This document shows, piece after piece, positions 1 through 6,244 of a stretch of DNA of 7,672 nt; position 1 is the first letter of the stretch; every line of letters begins with the position of its first letter. The notes beneath the pieces were generated by a model. It had not been told where the DNA came from and made no database searches. It saw nothing but the letters and a program-made list of their open reading frames with translations. The stretch is taken from assembly GCA_030673995.1 (NCBI GenBank), contig DAOUYU010000081.1:1-7672 (forward strand), read 5' to 3'. A program made the translations under genes and the position numbers. Origin of the DNA: Candidatus Aminicenantota bacterium. GTDB taxonomy: Bacteria; Acidobacteriota; Aminicenantia; Aminicenantales; Aminicenantaceae.

Positions 1-372
1 GACCTTGAGCTTTTTATAGACAGCTCGACCAAGTTTTCCTTTTGGAATCATCCCCCAAACGGCTTTGCGAATAACGTCTTCAGGCTTTTTCTCTAAAAGT
101 TCCTTTAGTGTATTGACCTTCAACGCTCCAGGGTAGCCGGAATGAGAATAATATTTCTTCTGTTCCAGTTTTTTGCCTGTCACATTGACTTTCTCAGCAT
201 TGACGACCACTACAAAATCTCCACAATCGAGAAAATGGGCAAACTCCGCCTTTCTCTTTCCTCGGAGCAAGACTGCGATTTCTGTAGCTAATCTTCCGAG
301 GGTCTTCCCTTCGGCATCAATCAGCCACCATTTTCTCTCGATCGTATCTTTTTTTGGCGTAAACGTTCTCAT
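1..372 (-). CDS. rplM: 50S ribosomal protein L13, C-terminus cut by window edge
   Basis: This is the first 124 codons of ribosomal protein L13, an early-assembling protein of the large subunit that binds 23S rRNA. Translation of the minus strand from the ATG at 372-370 gives the family landmarks in order: the MRTFTPK start, KWWLIDAEGKTLGRLATE at about residues 14-31, LRGKRKAEF, GDFVVVVNAEKV, the VTGKKL-KKYYSHSGYPG stretch, and GMIPKGKLGRAVYKKLKV at the cut end. The E. coli protein is 142 residues, so roughly 20 residues are missing beyond base 1. The start is supported by a GAGG Shine-Dalgarno 9 nt upstream and by the exact match of the N-terminus to the family. rpsI (S9) is the usual downstream partner but would lie outside the window. 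A dedicated promoter and leader hairpin are annotated separately. Confidence 0.97.
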   Translation of the reverse strand, partial: MRTFTPKKDTIERKWWLIDAEGKTLGRLATEIAVLLRGKRKAEFAHFLDCGDFVVVVNAEKVNVTGKKLEQKKYYSHSGYPGALKVNTLKELLEKKPEDVIRKAVWGMIPKGKLGRAVYKKLKV

Positions 373-384
373 TCCTTATTACCT

Positions 385-401
385 CAAGATTGAAAATCTT
401 G
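385..401 (-). promoter_or_regulatory. rplM leader hairpin abutting the ribosome binding site
   Basis: A perfect 7-bp inverted repeat (CAAGATT / AATCTTG) with a 3-nt loop lies in the predicted 5' leader of rplM. In the transcript the last G of the stem is the first base of the GAGG Shine-Dalgarno. Folding could therefore affect ribosome access. L13 autoregulation through its mRNA leader is known in some bacteria, but this hairpin has not been shown to match any of those motifs. Confidence 0.5.
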
Positions 402-418
402 CGCAACGGTGATGCTTT

Positions 419-447
419 AAAATACTAAATCTTCAGGGAGTTGTCAA
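419..447 (-). promoter_or_regulatory. Predicted sigma70 promoter of rplM
   Basis: On the minus strand a perfect -35 box TTGACA (447-442) is followed after exactly 17 bp by TATTTT (424-419). Transcription would start near 412, leaving a leader of about 40 nt before the rplM ATG. It is the only good promoter between the rhomboid gene and rplM, which makes rplM independently transcribed. Confidence 0.7.
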
Positions 448-502
448 CCTTTACCGAGCTAATATCAATAGTTTAAAGCTGATTTCGTTGAATATAAATT
501 AA

Positions 503-534
503 TAGTATCGGCAGTTTTTATAAATAATTCAGGC
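503..534. repeat. Left copy of a 32-bp exact direct repeat
   Basis: This 32-bp segment, beginning TAGTATCGGCAG and ending ATTCAGGC, is repeated exactly at 758-789. Here it forms the left end of the structured element at 507-671. It includes that element's left inverted-repeat arm and the left half of its first hairpin. Similarity continues weakly to the left (ATTTCGT at 482-488 and at 738-744, with AT-rich sequence between). Confidence 0.95.
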
Positions 535-671
535 AGCCTGGATTATTTACGTGTCGAGATTGCTGCAGATGCAAGGTGCGGGCCATGAAGCTGTGGTAAG
601 CCCACCGCGAATGGGCCGCAACGAAGCATCTGCGGTGAGATCGGCTCGCCCGTAGGGTAAAAAATGCCGAT
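507..671. repeat. Structured palindromic (MITE-like or ncRNA-like) element
   Basis: In this gene-free stretch the 165 bp can fold into a compact four-way junction. The closing stem pairs 507-520 with 658-671 (ATCGGCA ... TGCCGAT plus a T-run/A-run, one mismatch). Hairpin I pairs 521-534 with 536-549 and is nearly perfect. Hairpin II spans 551-647 as stacked stems: 561-572 with 626-637, 577-586 with 611-620, and 593-596 with 602-605. Hairpin III is 648-651 with 655-658, and its outer pair competes with the closing stem. No plausible protein is encoded. The internal part is more GC-rich than its flanks. Its left 28 bp, with 4 bp of flank, recur at 758-789. It could be a miniature inverted-repeat element, a REP-like repeat, or a structured RNA. 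No clear target-site duplication is visible. Confidence 0.65.
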
Positions 672-757
672 GGAAAAAAGAGGAACTAAAAAAAAGACGA
701 TCCCCTTGATATACTGAAAAAGCAAAATAATGTGCTTATTTCGTAGATATTGCTTAT

Positions 758-789
758 TAGTATCGGCAGTTTTTATAAATAATTCAGGC
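758..789. repeat. Right, partial copy of the 32-bp direct repeat
   Basis: This is identical over 32 bp to 503-534. It carries only the left inverted-repeat arm and left half of hairpin I of the element at 507-671. It breaks off at the symmetry centre of that hairpin (base 534/535 in the full copy). Its last base is the first base of the rhomboid stop codon complement (789-791), so it sits flush against the 3' end of that gene. Confidence 0.95.
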
Positions 790-1487
790 TAGTGGATCCA
801 GACTCTGACTCTCTTCCTTCTCCGATAAACTTTTATCAGAGCAATCCCGACCAAAAAACCGCCGATGTGAGCAAACCAGGCCACACCGCCTCCAGCGCCG
901 ATATTCAGCACCTGGATAATAAACCAAAATCCAAGGATAAAAAATGCTGGGATAGGAATAATTCGGATGAAAAAAAACAGGAAAACCAGGGTCAAAACTC
1001 TTGCCCTCGGGTACAAGATCAAATAAGCTCCAAGCACCCCGGCAATAGCGCCGCTTGCCCCGATCATCGGGATGCGAGAGGAGGGATGGAAAATAATATG
1101 CGCAAGGCTTGCTCCCAATCCTGAAAGGAGATAGAAAAGGATAAATCTAAAAGGCCCGAAATAGTCTTCGATATTGTTTCCGAATATCCAGAGATAGAGC
1201 ATGTTGAAGAAAAGATGAAAAAAACTGCCATGGATAAACATGGAAGCCAGGAGAGTTAAGGGGGGTGATAATCTGGAAAGGGTTTCCTGAGACTCATAGA
1301 TAAGGAAAGTTACGGACTTCAAATGGGTGATCTCATAGGGAATTGCACCCATCTTATAAGCATAATACTGCAACCCTTGAGGTGATAAAACTTGAAAAAG
1401 GAAGACCAAAACATTCAGAGCGATAAATAAAATGGTAATATAGGGAAATCGAGAAGTTGGGTTCTCGTCTTTCAGAGGGATAAACAT
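789..1487 (-). CDS. Rhomboid-family intramembrane serine protease
   Basis: This is a 232-residue polytopic membrane protein of the rhomboid family, which cleaves transmembrane substrates inside the lipid bilayer. The full catalytic set is visible: HGSFFHLFFN at 86-95 (His86, His91 and Asn95, the TM2 oxyanion region), GASG at 143-146 with nucleophile Ser145, and the catalytic His207 in AHIGG of the last core helix. Hydrophobic segments lie at about 15-35, 75-105, 112-133, 142-160, 163-193 and 203-220, followed by a basic tail, consistent with the six-helix bacterial core. The ATG at 1487 is the first start after an in-frame TAG; the Shine-Dalgarno is poor (AUAGAGA directly abutting). It lies 70 bp after the TPR lipoprotein gene with no clear promoter between, so the two are probably co-transcribed. 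The substrate is unknown. Confidence 0.93.
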   Translation of the reverse strand: MFIPLKDENPTSRFPYITILFIALNVLVFLFQVLSPQGLQYYAYKMGAIPYEITHLKSVTFLIYESQETLSRLSPPLTLLASMFIHGSFFHLFFNMLYLWIFGNNIEDYFGPFRFILFYLLSGLGASLAHIIFHPSSRIPMIGASGAIAGVLGAYLILYPRARVLTLVFLFFFIRIIPIPAFFILGFWFIIQVLNIGAGGGVAWFAHIGGFLVGIALIKVYRRRKRVRVWIH

Positions 1488-1557
1488 TCTCTATGAACGT
1501 ATTCAGCAGGTAAACGCTATCTATGGTTGTGAGGAAAACGCCCTTGTTTTCTTTATA

Positions 1558-2562
1558 CTATCTCCTGCCTCTCAATTCCTGTTCAAGTCGCTCTCTCTCC
1601 TGCTGTTTCTTTTTTTTATCGTCATACCTATCGCGCCACCTCTTTACCTCTGCAAGCATTAAATCTTCTTTTTCTGGAAAAATCTTTACGAAAACATTTA
1701 AATACAGGATAGACATATAAATATAAGGATTGGGGGCATCGGGTTCTAACTCGATGGCCTTCAACAAGGCCTCTTTTGCCTCATTGCCCAGCTTATCTTT
1801 TTCATCATAAGTGAGTATGTTTTGAAGAGCAAAGGCTTTGTCAAAACGATTCACTCCGATAGCAAGCCAGGGGATATAATTATCAGGCTCCAGTTTCGAC
1901 CTCAATATGTTGAATTTATTGGACAAGTCAAATAATTGAATGGCAATTTTGGGCTCGTATTTTATCCTATTGTGATAAAATTGAGCTACAAAGGCATAGC
2001 TATCGGCACTCTCAGGGTCTAACTCAACTCGTCGAAAATACATCTGCTCTGCTTTTGTCATCAATTCTTCGTTTTCCCCTGAATAGCCTGAATAAAAATC
2101 GGCTAATACATTATAATTGTTTAGGTTAGTTGGATCCAGATCGACTATCCTCAAGTATAGCTTCTCCGCCTCCTCAAAATTCCTCATCCTGTTGTACATT
2201 TCACCCAGGGAATGGAGAACATCCCTGTTTTTTGGGTCAATTTCAAGTGCCTTGGTCAAAGCATCAATAGCTTTGTTTGCATTCTCCATGTTCTCTTGGG
2301 TATCCACTCCGGCCTTATAAAACTGTTTATAGCTTTCACCGAGATAACGATACGCATCGACAAGTTGAGGATTATGAGTCAATGCCAATTCATACTCCTC
2401 TATAGCATCGCGGTAGTGTTTATCAGCGTAAAAAGTGTTGGCCCTTGTAAAATGATGATTTGCTGTGAGCTTGCTAACCTTGAGTTTCTCACAGCCTGAA
2501 TAGGAAATAACTACGGCTAATGCCAGAAAAATCAGCAGGATCGTGCTTGATCTTCTATGCAT
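1558..2562 (-). CDS. TPR-repeat lipoprotein
   Basis: This is a 334-residue predicted lipoprotein made mainly of tetratricopeptide repeats, a protein-protein interaction scaffold. Residues 1-23 form a signal peptide (basic MHRR, then a hydrophobic core). The likely lipidated Cys24 lies in YSGC, an imperfect lipobox because -3 is Tyr rather than Leu. TPR-like helical pairs follow at about 37-66, 92-110, 116-145, 165-185 and 255-275, with the recurrent A(L/I)xLDP/LEP signatures (ALEIDP, IVDLDP, RVELDP, AIELEP). The C-terminus (about 300-334) is very charged, rich in Lys/Arg/Glu, and probably a coiled coil. The start has a strong AGGAGG Shine-Dalgarno 5 nt upstream and a near-consensus promoter. 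The partner and function cannot be told from sequence. Its position before a rhomboid protease suggests, without proving, an envelope role. Confidence 0.85.
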   Translation of the reverse strand: MHRRSSTILLIFLALAVVISYSGCEKLKVSKLTANHHFTRANTFYADKHYRDAIEEYELALTHNPQLVDAYRYLGESYKQFYKAGVDTQENMENANKAIDALTKALEIDPKNRDVLHSLGEMYNRMRNFEEAEKLYLRIVDLDPTNLNNYNVLADFYSGYSGENEELMTKAEQMYFRRVELDPESADSYAFVAQFYHNRIKYEPKIAIQLFDLSNKFNILRSKLEPDNYIPWLAIGVNRFDKAFALQNILTYDEKDKLGNEAKEALLKAIELEPDAPNPYIYMSILYLNVFVKIFPEKEDLMLAEVKRWRDRYDDKKKKQQERERLEQELRGRR

Positions 2563-2607
2563 AACAACCTCCTTTGAGTTTGTATCATCTCTTCTCCCTA
2601 AGAAAAA

Positions 2608-2636
2608 TTTATAATCGAATACGGCAATAAAGTCAA
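2608..2636 (-). promoter_or_regulatory. Predicted sigma70 promoter of the TPR lipoprotein gene
   Basis: On the minus strand TTGACT (2636-2631) is separated by 17 bp from TATAAA (2613-2608). Transcription would begin near 2601, giving a leader of about 40 nt that contains the strong AGGAGG site. It splits the TPR-rhomboid pair from the upstream der group. Confidence 0.75.
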
Positions 2637-2659
2637 GACATACAAATGAGGCTCAGGCT

Positions 2660-2691
2660 AAGTGATTCGAAAACACGTTATAACATCACTT
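2660..2691. repeat. Inverted repeat between der and the TPR gene
   Basis: Seven-base arms AAGTGAT / ATCACTT enclose an 18-nt loop, 12 bp past the der stop codon. It may help end or protect the der transcript. There is no T-tract after the stem on the minus strand, so it is not a standard intrinsic terminator. Confidence 0.35.
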
Positions 2692-2702
2692 TTCGCAATA
2701 TT

Positions 2703-4019
2703 TCAGCTCGCTCTCAAAATCAGCCGGATCGGTGTCCCCCAAAAATCAAACTTCTCCCGAAGAAGACGAATGAAAAGCTTCTCATAGGCGGGAGCAAGAG
2801 ATGATCGTGAATGAGTGAAAAGGATAAAAGTCGGGGGAAGGATTCTCTTTTGAGTCATATATTTTATCTTCATCCTTCTCTTGCTTTTTGAAAGCGGGGG
2901 ATAATTCTCGTTTATCCAGGAGAGATAATTATTCAGCCGAGGCGTATCAACTCTTTTCTGCCCGTTGGCATAGACCTGCTCTGCAAGACCAAGAATTTTT
3001 ATGACTCTCTGCCCACTTAAAGCGGAGATGAAAACGAGAGGAGCATAATTGACAAAGTCCAGCTTCTCATAAACCTTTTCCTTAAAATTCTCTGTAGTGG
3101 CGGAATTTTTCTGGATTAAATCCCACTTATTCAAAGCAACGAGCAAGGGCTTTCCTGATTCATGAGAGAGATGAGCTATCGTCGAATCTTGACGTGTGGG
3201 GAATTCTTGCGCATCCATGATCAAACAAATGACATCCGCACGGGTGATGTCCTTTTTTGCCTTTATGATGCTTGCTTTTTCTCTTTTATCGCGAATACGG
3301 CTCAATCTTCGAATCCCCGCTGTATCCACAAGGCAGTAAGCCTTCTTGTTCCTGAAAATAAGGGTGTCGGTGCTATCGCGGGTCGTGCCTGGTATTTCGC
3401 TCACGATCAATCTCTCCTCTCCACAAAGGCGATTCACTATAGAAGATTTTCCAACGTTGATGCGGCCAACAATCGCTATTTTCAGCGGCTTTACCCCTTC
3501 TTTTTCTGAAACATGCGAAGGGAGAGCATCGAAAAGGCCTGACTCAAGCTCCTCTAAATTCCTTTTATGCTCGGCTGAAACCGCAAAAATCCTCTCCTCT
3601 CCAAGTCTATTGTAATAGTCACCAAGCCCTGCTTCTCCTGAAAAAGAGTCTATCTTGTTGATAATCAAAAAAATCGGCTTATTCAATTTTTTCAAGGAAA
3701 AATAGAGCTCCTCTTCGGCTGGCAGAAGATCCCTTTTCCCATCCAGAACAAAAAGAAGAATGTCTGCTTTTTCCGCTGCTTCCTTTGCCTTAGCTCTGAC
3801 CAGAGTCGAAAAGAAATCCTTTCGATCATCAAAAAATCCTCCTGTATCAATCAAGACAAACGTCTTCTCCATTAAGCTACAGACAGCAGAAACTTGATCC
3901 CTGGTCATACCAGGCAGAGAATGAACCAGTGACTTCTTCTCTTTGAGAAGGCGATTGAATAGAGTGGATTTTCCGACGTTAGGAAAACCGACAATAGCGG
4001 CTTTTGTTAGTTTTTTCAT
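2703..4019 (-). CDS. der: Ribosome biogenesis GTPase Der (EngA)
   Basis: Der is an essential tandem-GTPase that acts in assembly of the 50S ribosomal subunit. At 438 residues it has normal family length. GTPase domain 1 shows GFPNVGKST (11-19), PGMTRD (36-41), DTGG (58-61) and NKID (121-124). Domain 2 shows GRINVGKSS (185-193), PGTTRD (210-215), DTAG (232-235) and NKWD (297-300), followed by the typical NYAPLVFISALSGQRV (324-339). The C-terminal KH-like domain carries the signature IKYMTQ-PPTF and ends in FWGTPIRLILR. Both GTPase sites look intact; the only oddity is Ile instead of the usual Pro in the second P-loop context. It starts 39 bp after the GerMN gene on the same strand. There is no obvious Shine-Dalgarno, so the start rests on family N-terminus alignment. 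Confidence 0.97.
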   Translation of the reverse strand: MKKLTKAAIVGFPNVGKSTLFNRLLKEKKSLVHSLPGMTRDQVSAVCSLMEKTFVLIDTGGFFDDRKDFFSTLVRAKAKEAAEKADILLFVLDGKRDLLPAEEELYFSLKKLNKPIFLIINKIDSFSGEAGLGDYYNRLGEERIFAVSAEHKRNLEELESGLFDALPSHVSEKEGVKPLKIAIVGRINVGKSSIVNRLCGEERLIVSEIPGTTRDSTDTLIFRNKKAYCLVDTAGIRRLSRIRDKREKASIIKAKKDITRADVICLIMDAQEFPTRQDSTIAHLSHESGKPLLVALNKWDLIQKNSATTENFKEKVYEKLDFVNYAPLVFISALSGQRVIKILGLAEQVYANGQKRVDTPRLNNYLSWINENYPPLSKSKRRMKIKYMTQKRILPPTFILFTHSRSSLAPAYEKLFIRLLREKFDFWGTPIRLILRAS

Positions 4020-4025
4020 GAGAAA

Positions 4026-4053
4026 GTGTTTTTTTCGCTGAATTCAAAAACAC
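4026..4053. repeat. Small inverted repeat in the GerMN-der gap
   Basis: GTGTTTTT pairs with AAAAACAC (8 bp, 12-nt loop) and fills most of the 39-bp gap just before the der start. The stem is AT-rich and weak. In the mRNA it lies where a ribosome binding site would normally be, and no clear Shine-Dalgarno is present there. Confidence 0.35.
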
Positions 4054-4058
4054 AGAAT

Positions 4059-4637
4059 CTATTTGGCGATCAAATCATATAGAGGCAAAAAAGGTTTGCT
4101 CAGGCTTATGTGGCCTCCAAGAGTCTCCTTCTCTCTCCCTTCAATCAGGATAAAGACTCTCTTGATAGAGTCAAAGTTATATGCCAGGGAATTTACCACT
4201 GAATAAATTGTGGAAATTTCAGCAGAAGAACCGGACAGATGTTCCTCAACAATATCTTTTGAAAAATCCACATACGCTACCCCGCCTCGGGTCACATGAA
4301 GCTCTCTGAGTTTTGTTTCGGGAGGGAAAGGTGAGATGTATCCTAACTGAGAACCCTTTAAGAGTTCCTCGACAGCCTGCTTTGCCTGGCGAACGACAGA
4401 TACACCGGCATCGATCTCTCTTTTTTCGGAATGCAAATAGGTATCCTTTTCTGAGAGAAAAAAAAGGACAACCTCTATTTTTGCTCCAGGCTTTGCGGGT
4501 AATTCCATGGACTCAGGCGTAGGAACCAGAGGAGAGGGTTTTATCTTTTCTCTTACACCGGTTTTAAAAAAAATAAAAACAAGAACCACTAAAAACACAA
4601 AAAGAAATCCGAGTATCGCTAATCTTTTTCTATCCAT
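4059..4637 (-). CDS. GerMN-domain membrane-anchored protein
   Basis: This is a 192-residue protein with an N-terminal membrane anchor (about residues 7-24), a proline-rich linker (33-50) and a single GerMN domain (about 53-190). The domain is named from Bacillus GerM but is widespread in non-sporulating bacteria. Visible landmarks are the start strand IEVVLFFLSEKD, QAVEELLKGS (87-96), the P-x-T-x-L turn (PPETKLREL), GGVAYVDFSKDIV (118-130), SSAEISTIYSVVNSLAYNF (137-155), and the closing strand VFILIEG (161-167). Der and amidase neighbours on the same strand, 39 and 15 bp away, point to one transcription unit and to a periplasmic cell-wall role. The biochemical function of GerMN is not established. 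The start is the only Met before the transmembrane segment. Its Shine-Dalgarno is weak. Confidence 0.88.
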   Translation of the reverse strand: MDRKRLAILGFLFVFLVVLVFIFFKTGVREKIKPSPLVPTPESMELPAKPGAKIEVVLFFLSEKDTYLHSEKREIDAGVSVVRQAKQAVEELLKGSQLGYISPFPPETKLRELHVTRGGVAYVDFSKDIVEEHLSGSSAEISTIYSVVNSLAYNFDSIKRVFILIEGREKETLGGHISLSKPFLPLYDLIAK

Positions 4638-4652
4638 TTATTCGCTTCGTTC

Positions 4653-5816
4653 TTAAGAATTGCGTTCAAGATAACTCACCAGACCATCATAGATTGCCTT
4701 AGCTGCGTCATTTTGAAAATCTTCATTAAGCAATCTTCTCTCCTCCCTTGGGTTAGAGAGAAAAGCCACCTCTACCAGAACAGCGGCACAGGCCACTCCG
4801 GCCAAAACTGTAAAAGGAGCCTGCCTGATTCCTCTATTTCTTGTCCTGAGGAGTAAATTGAGCTCATTCTGAATGCTTTCAGCAAGCTCGCTGCTCTGTT
4901 TAAGGTAGGCTGTCTGGGCCATGTCCCATAAGATCATCTGTATCTCATCCTGATTACCTCCGGCGATTCCTTCTTCAGGCTGAGTAGGATTGTTTTCCAG
5001 GTAAGCCAGCTTCCTTGCTTCCTCATCTGTAGCTTCCAAGCTGAGGAAATACGTCTCCGGTCCACGAGCATCTTTCTGATAAGAACTATTCGCATGGATG
5101 CTGATAAATATATCAGCCTTGTTGTTGTTGGCTATGGCTGCTCTGTTCTCAAGAGAGACATCAACATCTTTGTCTCGTGTGAGGACAACACGCAAAGCTA
5201 AATTCCTTTGAATAACGGCTGCTAGCTTGAGGCTAATAGCCAATGTAATATCTTTCTCTAAAGTTCCAGACTTGCCCATTGCTCCGGGCCACAAGCCTCC
5301 ATGTCCCGGGTCGATAACGACGGTTTTTATTTCCCGGGAGGGAGCAGATGGTCTTTCTGTTCTCGAAAGAGGAGGGACGATTGTTGGTTCAGGAAGGAGC
5401 TCTTCCTTCTTCTCGCTAAGTGGACTAAGGTCAATAATCAACTGCGGCGGATTATCAAGAGTGAAATAATCATAAGAAAACCTTCCGGGAATTATGTTAA
5501 AGGTCAGGATGTAATAATCCCTTCCTCTTCTCCAGCCAAAAGATCTAATGACACTGCTTTCAAATGGTTCTTTTTGAATCAGGAAAGAAGTATCTGTCCT
5601 TATTATAATCCTTACATCGGACGGCCTTTTCTCGATTTCGAAAGACAAGGGAAAGGATGACTCGACGATGATCCGGCTTAATTTGGGATGATCCTTGACA
5701 GATATATTTAAAAACGACTGACTTTGAGGGAGGGAAAAATTTGAAAGAAGAAGGAAGAGGGCAATTCCCCCTATCAATACACTTTTCTTTTTCTGGCTCA
5801 GCAATTCTTTATTCAA
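4653..5816 (-). CDS. N-acetylmuramoyl-L-alanine amidase (AMIN + Amidase_3)
   Basis: This is a 387-residue periplasmic zinc amidase that cuts the bond between MurNAc and L-Ala in peptidoglycan, as in AmiC-type cell-separation enzymes. It has a signal peptide at about 1-34, an AMIN domain at about 36-130 (septal/peptidoglycan targeting in the family), and a proline-rich linker at 140-162. The Amidase_3 catalytic domain covers 164-384. Zinc ligands are His172 (DPGHGG), Glu187 (LEKDI) and His241 (SIHAN). The catalytic Glu349 is in LVEVAFLSN. The insert at about 275-310 between core elements resembles the regulatory helix region that blocks the active site in EnvC/NlpD-controlled amidases, which is inference. 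The start is a TTG with a poor Shine-Dalgarno, 24 nt after the tmRNA 3' end. No ATG precedes the signal peptide; a TTG at codon 5 is an alternative. Confidence 0.94.
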   Translation of the reverse strand: MNKELLSQKKKSVLIGGIALFLLLSNFSLPQSQSFLNISVKDHPKLSRIIVESSFPLSFEIEKRPSDVRIIIRTDTSFLIQKEPFESSVIRSFGWRRGRDYYILTFNIIPGRFSYDYFTLDNPPQLIIDLSPLSEKKEELLPEPTIVPPLSRTERPSAPSREIKTVVIDPGHGGLWPGAMGKSGTLEKDITLAISLKLAAVIQRNLALRVVLTRDKDVDVSLENRAAIANNNKADIFISIHANSSYQKDARGPETYFLSLEATDEEARKLAYLENNPTQPEEGIAGGNQDEIQMILWDMAQTAYLKQSSELAESIQNELNLLLRTRNRGIRQAPFTVLAGVACAAVLVEVAFLSNPREERRLLNEDFQNDAAKAIYDGLVSYLERNS

Positions 5817-5840
5817 ATGTTCTTGTTCTCGAACTCTATT

Positions 5841-6186
5841 TGGAGGCGGCGGGAATCGAACCCGCGTCCGAAGACATTCAACAGGAGGCGTCTACACGCT
5901 TATCCTCTTCAGCTTTCTCGTTCTGGAGTGTTTGAAGAGGAAGAACACAACCGAACCAGCCCCGATATTATTTCGCTTTCCAGGCTCAGGACAAACCTGG
6001 TTCGCTATCCTGCTTGACGACGCCTCTCAAGCACCACAGGAAAACGCTAGAGAAACGGCATACCTACTCTTAGGCAGCTAAAGGCAGAGTATCTGCACTT
6101 ATTTTTTTCCACCTTTTTTACGAGGTGGGTGGAACCTCGACATGCTGCCTCTGCATCACTATCTCCGTCGAATCCAGTTCGCCCCC
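5841..6186 (-). ncRNA. ssrA: Transfer-messenger RNA (tmRNA)
   Basis: tmRNA rescues stalled ribosomes and tags the unfinished protein for proteolysis. The minus strand begins with the diagnostic GGGGGCGAACTGGATTCGAC and ends with the T-arm GGTTCGATTCC and CGCCTCC plus discriminator A. The ends pair as a 7-bp acceptor stem (GGGGGCG with CGCCTCC, one G-U). Pseudoknot PK1 is clear: CGAGG with CCTCG interleaved with TTCCACC with GGTGGAA, followed by the A-rich run before the resume codon, aligned with the E. coli layout. The CCA tail is not encoded (AAT follows the discriminator), so it must be added after transcription. The length is 346 nt, normal for a one-piece tmRNA. The tag frame and promoter are listed separately. 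Confidence 0.97.
6070..6096 (-). other. tmRNA proteolysis tag reading frame (ADTLPLAA)
   Basis: The resume codon GCA (6096-6094) lies just after the PK1 A-run, in the position occupied by GCA in E. coli, with A at -4. Reading on gives A-D-T-L-P-L-A-A and then TAA (6072-6070). The terminal L-A-A is the classic ClpXP-type degron end. At eight codons it is two shorter than the E. coli tag and it contains a proline and no aromatic residue. Confidence 0.88.
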
Positions 6187-6201
6187 ATTCCTCAGACTTA
6201 A

Positions 6202-6230
6202 ATTATATTTTTATAGATAATATTTGTCAA
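6202..6230 (-). promoter_or_regulatory. Perfect-consensus sigma70 promoter of ssrA
   Basis: On the minus strand TTGACA (6230-6225) and TATAAT (6207-6202) are separated by exactly 17 bp, so all twelve hexamer positions match consensus. The upstream flank is A/T-rich (6231-6250) and could act as an UP element. Initiation near 6195 leaves about 9 nt to be trimmed to the mature tmRNA 5' end at 6186. Confidence 0.88.
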
Positions 6231-6244
6231 TTAAATAAATCCAT

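Noticed and set aside
173..412. Plus-strand open frame opposite rplM
   Set aside because: It is the antisense shadow of a clear L13 coding sequence and extends into the rplM leader with no ribosome binding site.
690..712. T-run after GGGGATCGTC on the minus strand as a terminator for the rhomboid transcript
   Set aside because: No stem-loop precedes the T-run directly, so an intrinsic terminator is not supported.
543..725. Sixty-codon minus-strand open frame between rplM and the rhomboid gene
   Set aside because: It lies across the palindromic element and simply reads its hairpin arms. There is no Shine-Dalgarno and the composition follows the repeat, so I do not regard it as a gene.
503..789. 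CRISPR array or insertion-sequence target duplication
   Set aside because: There are only two repeat copies with one long spacer, no transposase, and the right copy ends inside a hairpin half, which fits neither.
1534..1551. Small inverted repeat (GAAAAC / GTTTTC) between the TPR and rhomboid genes
   Set aside because: A six-bp AT-rich stem without a T-tract; too weak to call a terminator or attenuator.
5741..6017. Two plus-strand open frames over the amidase start and ssrA
   Set aside because: They run antisense through a signal peptide coding region and a structured tmRNA, and neither shows a protein signature.
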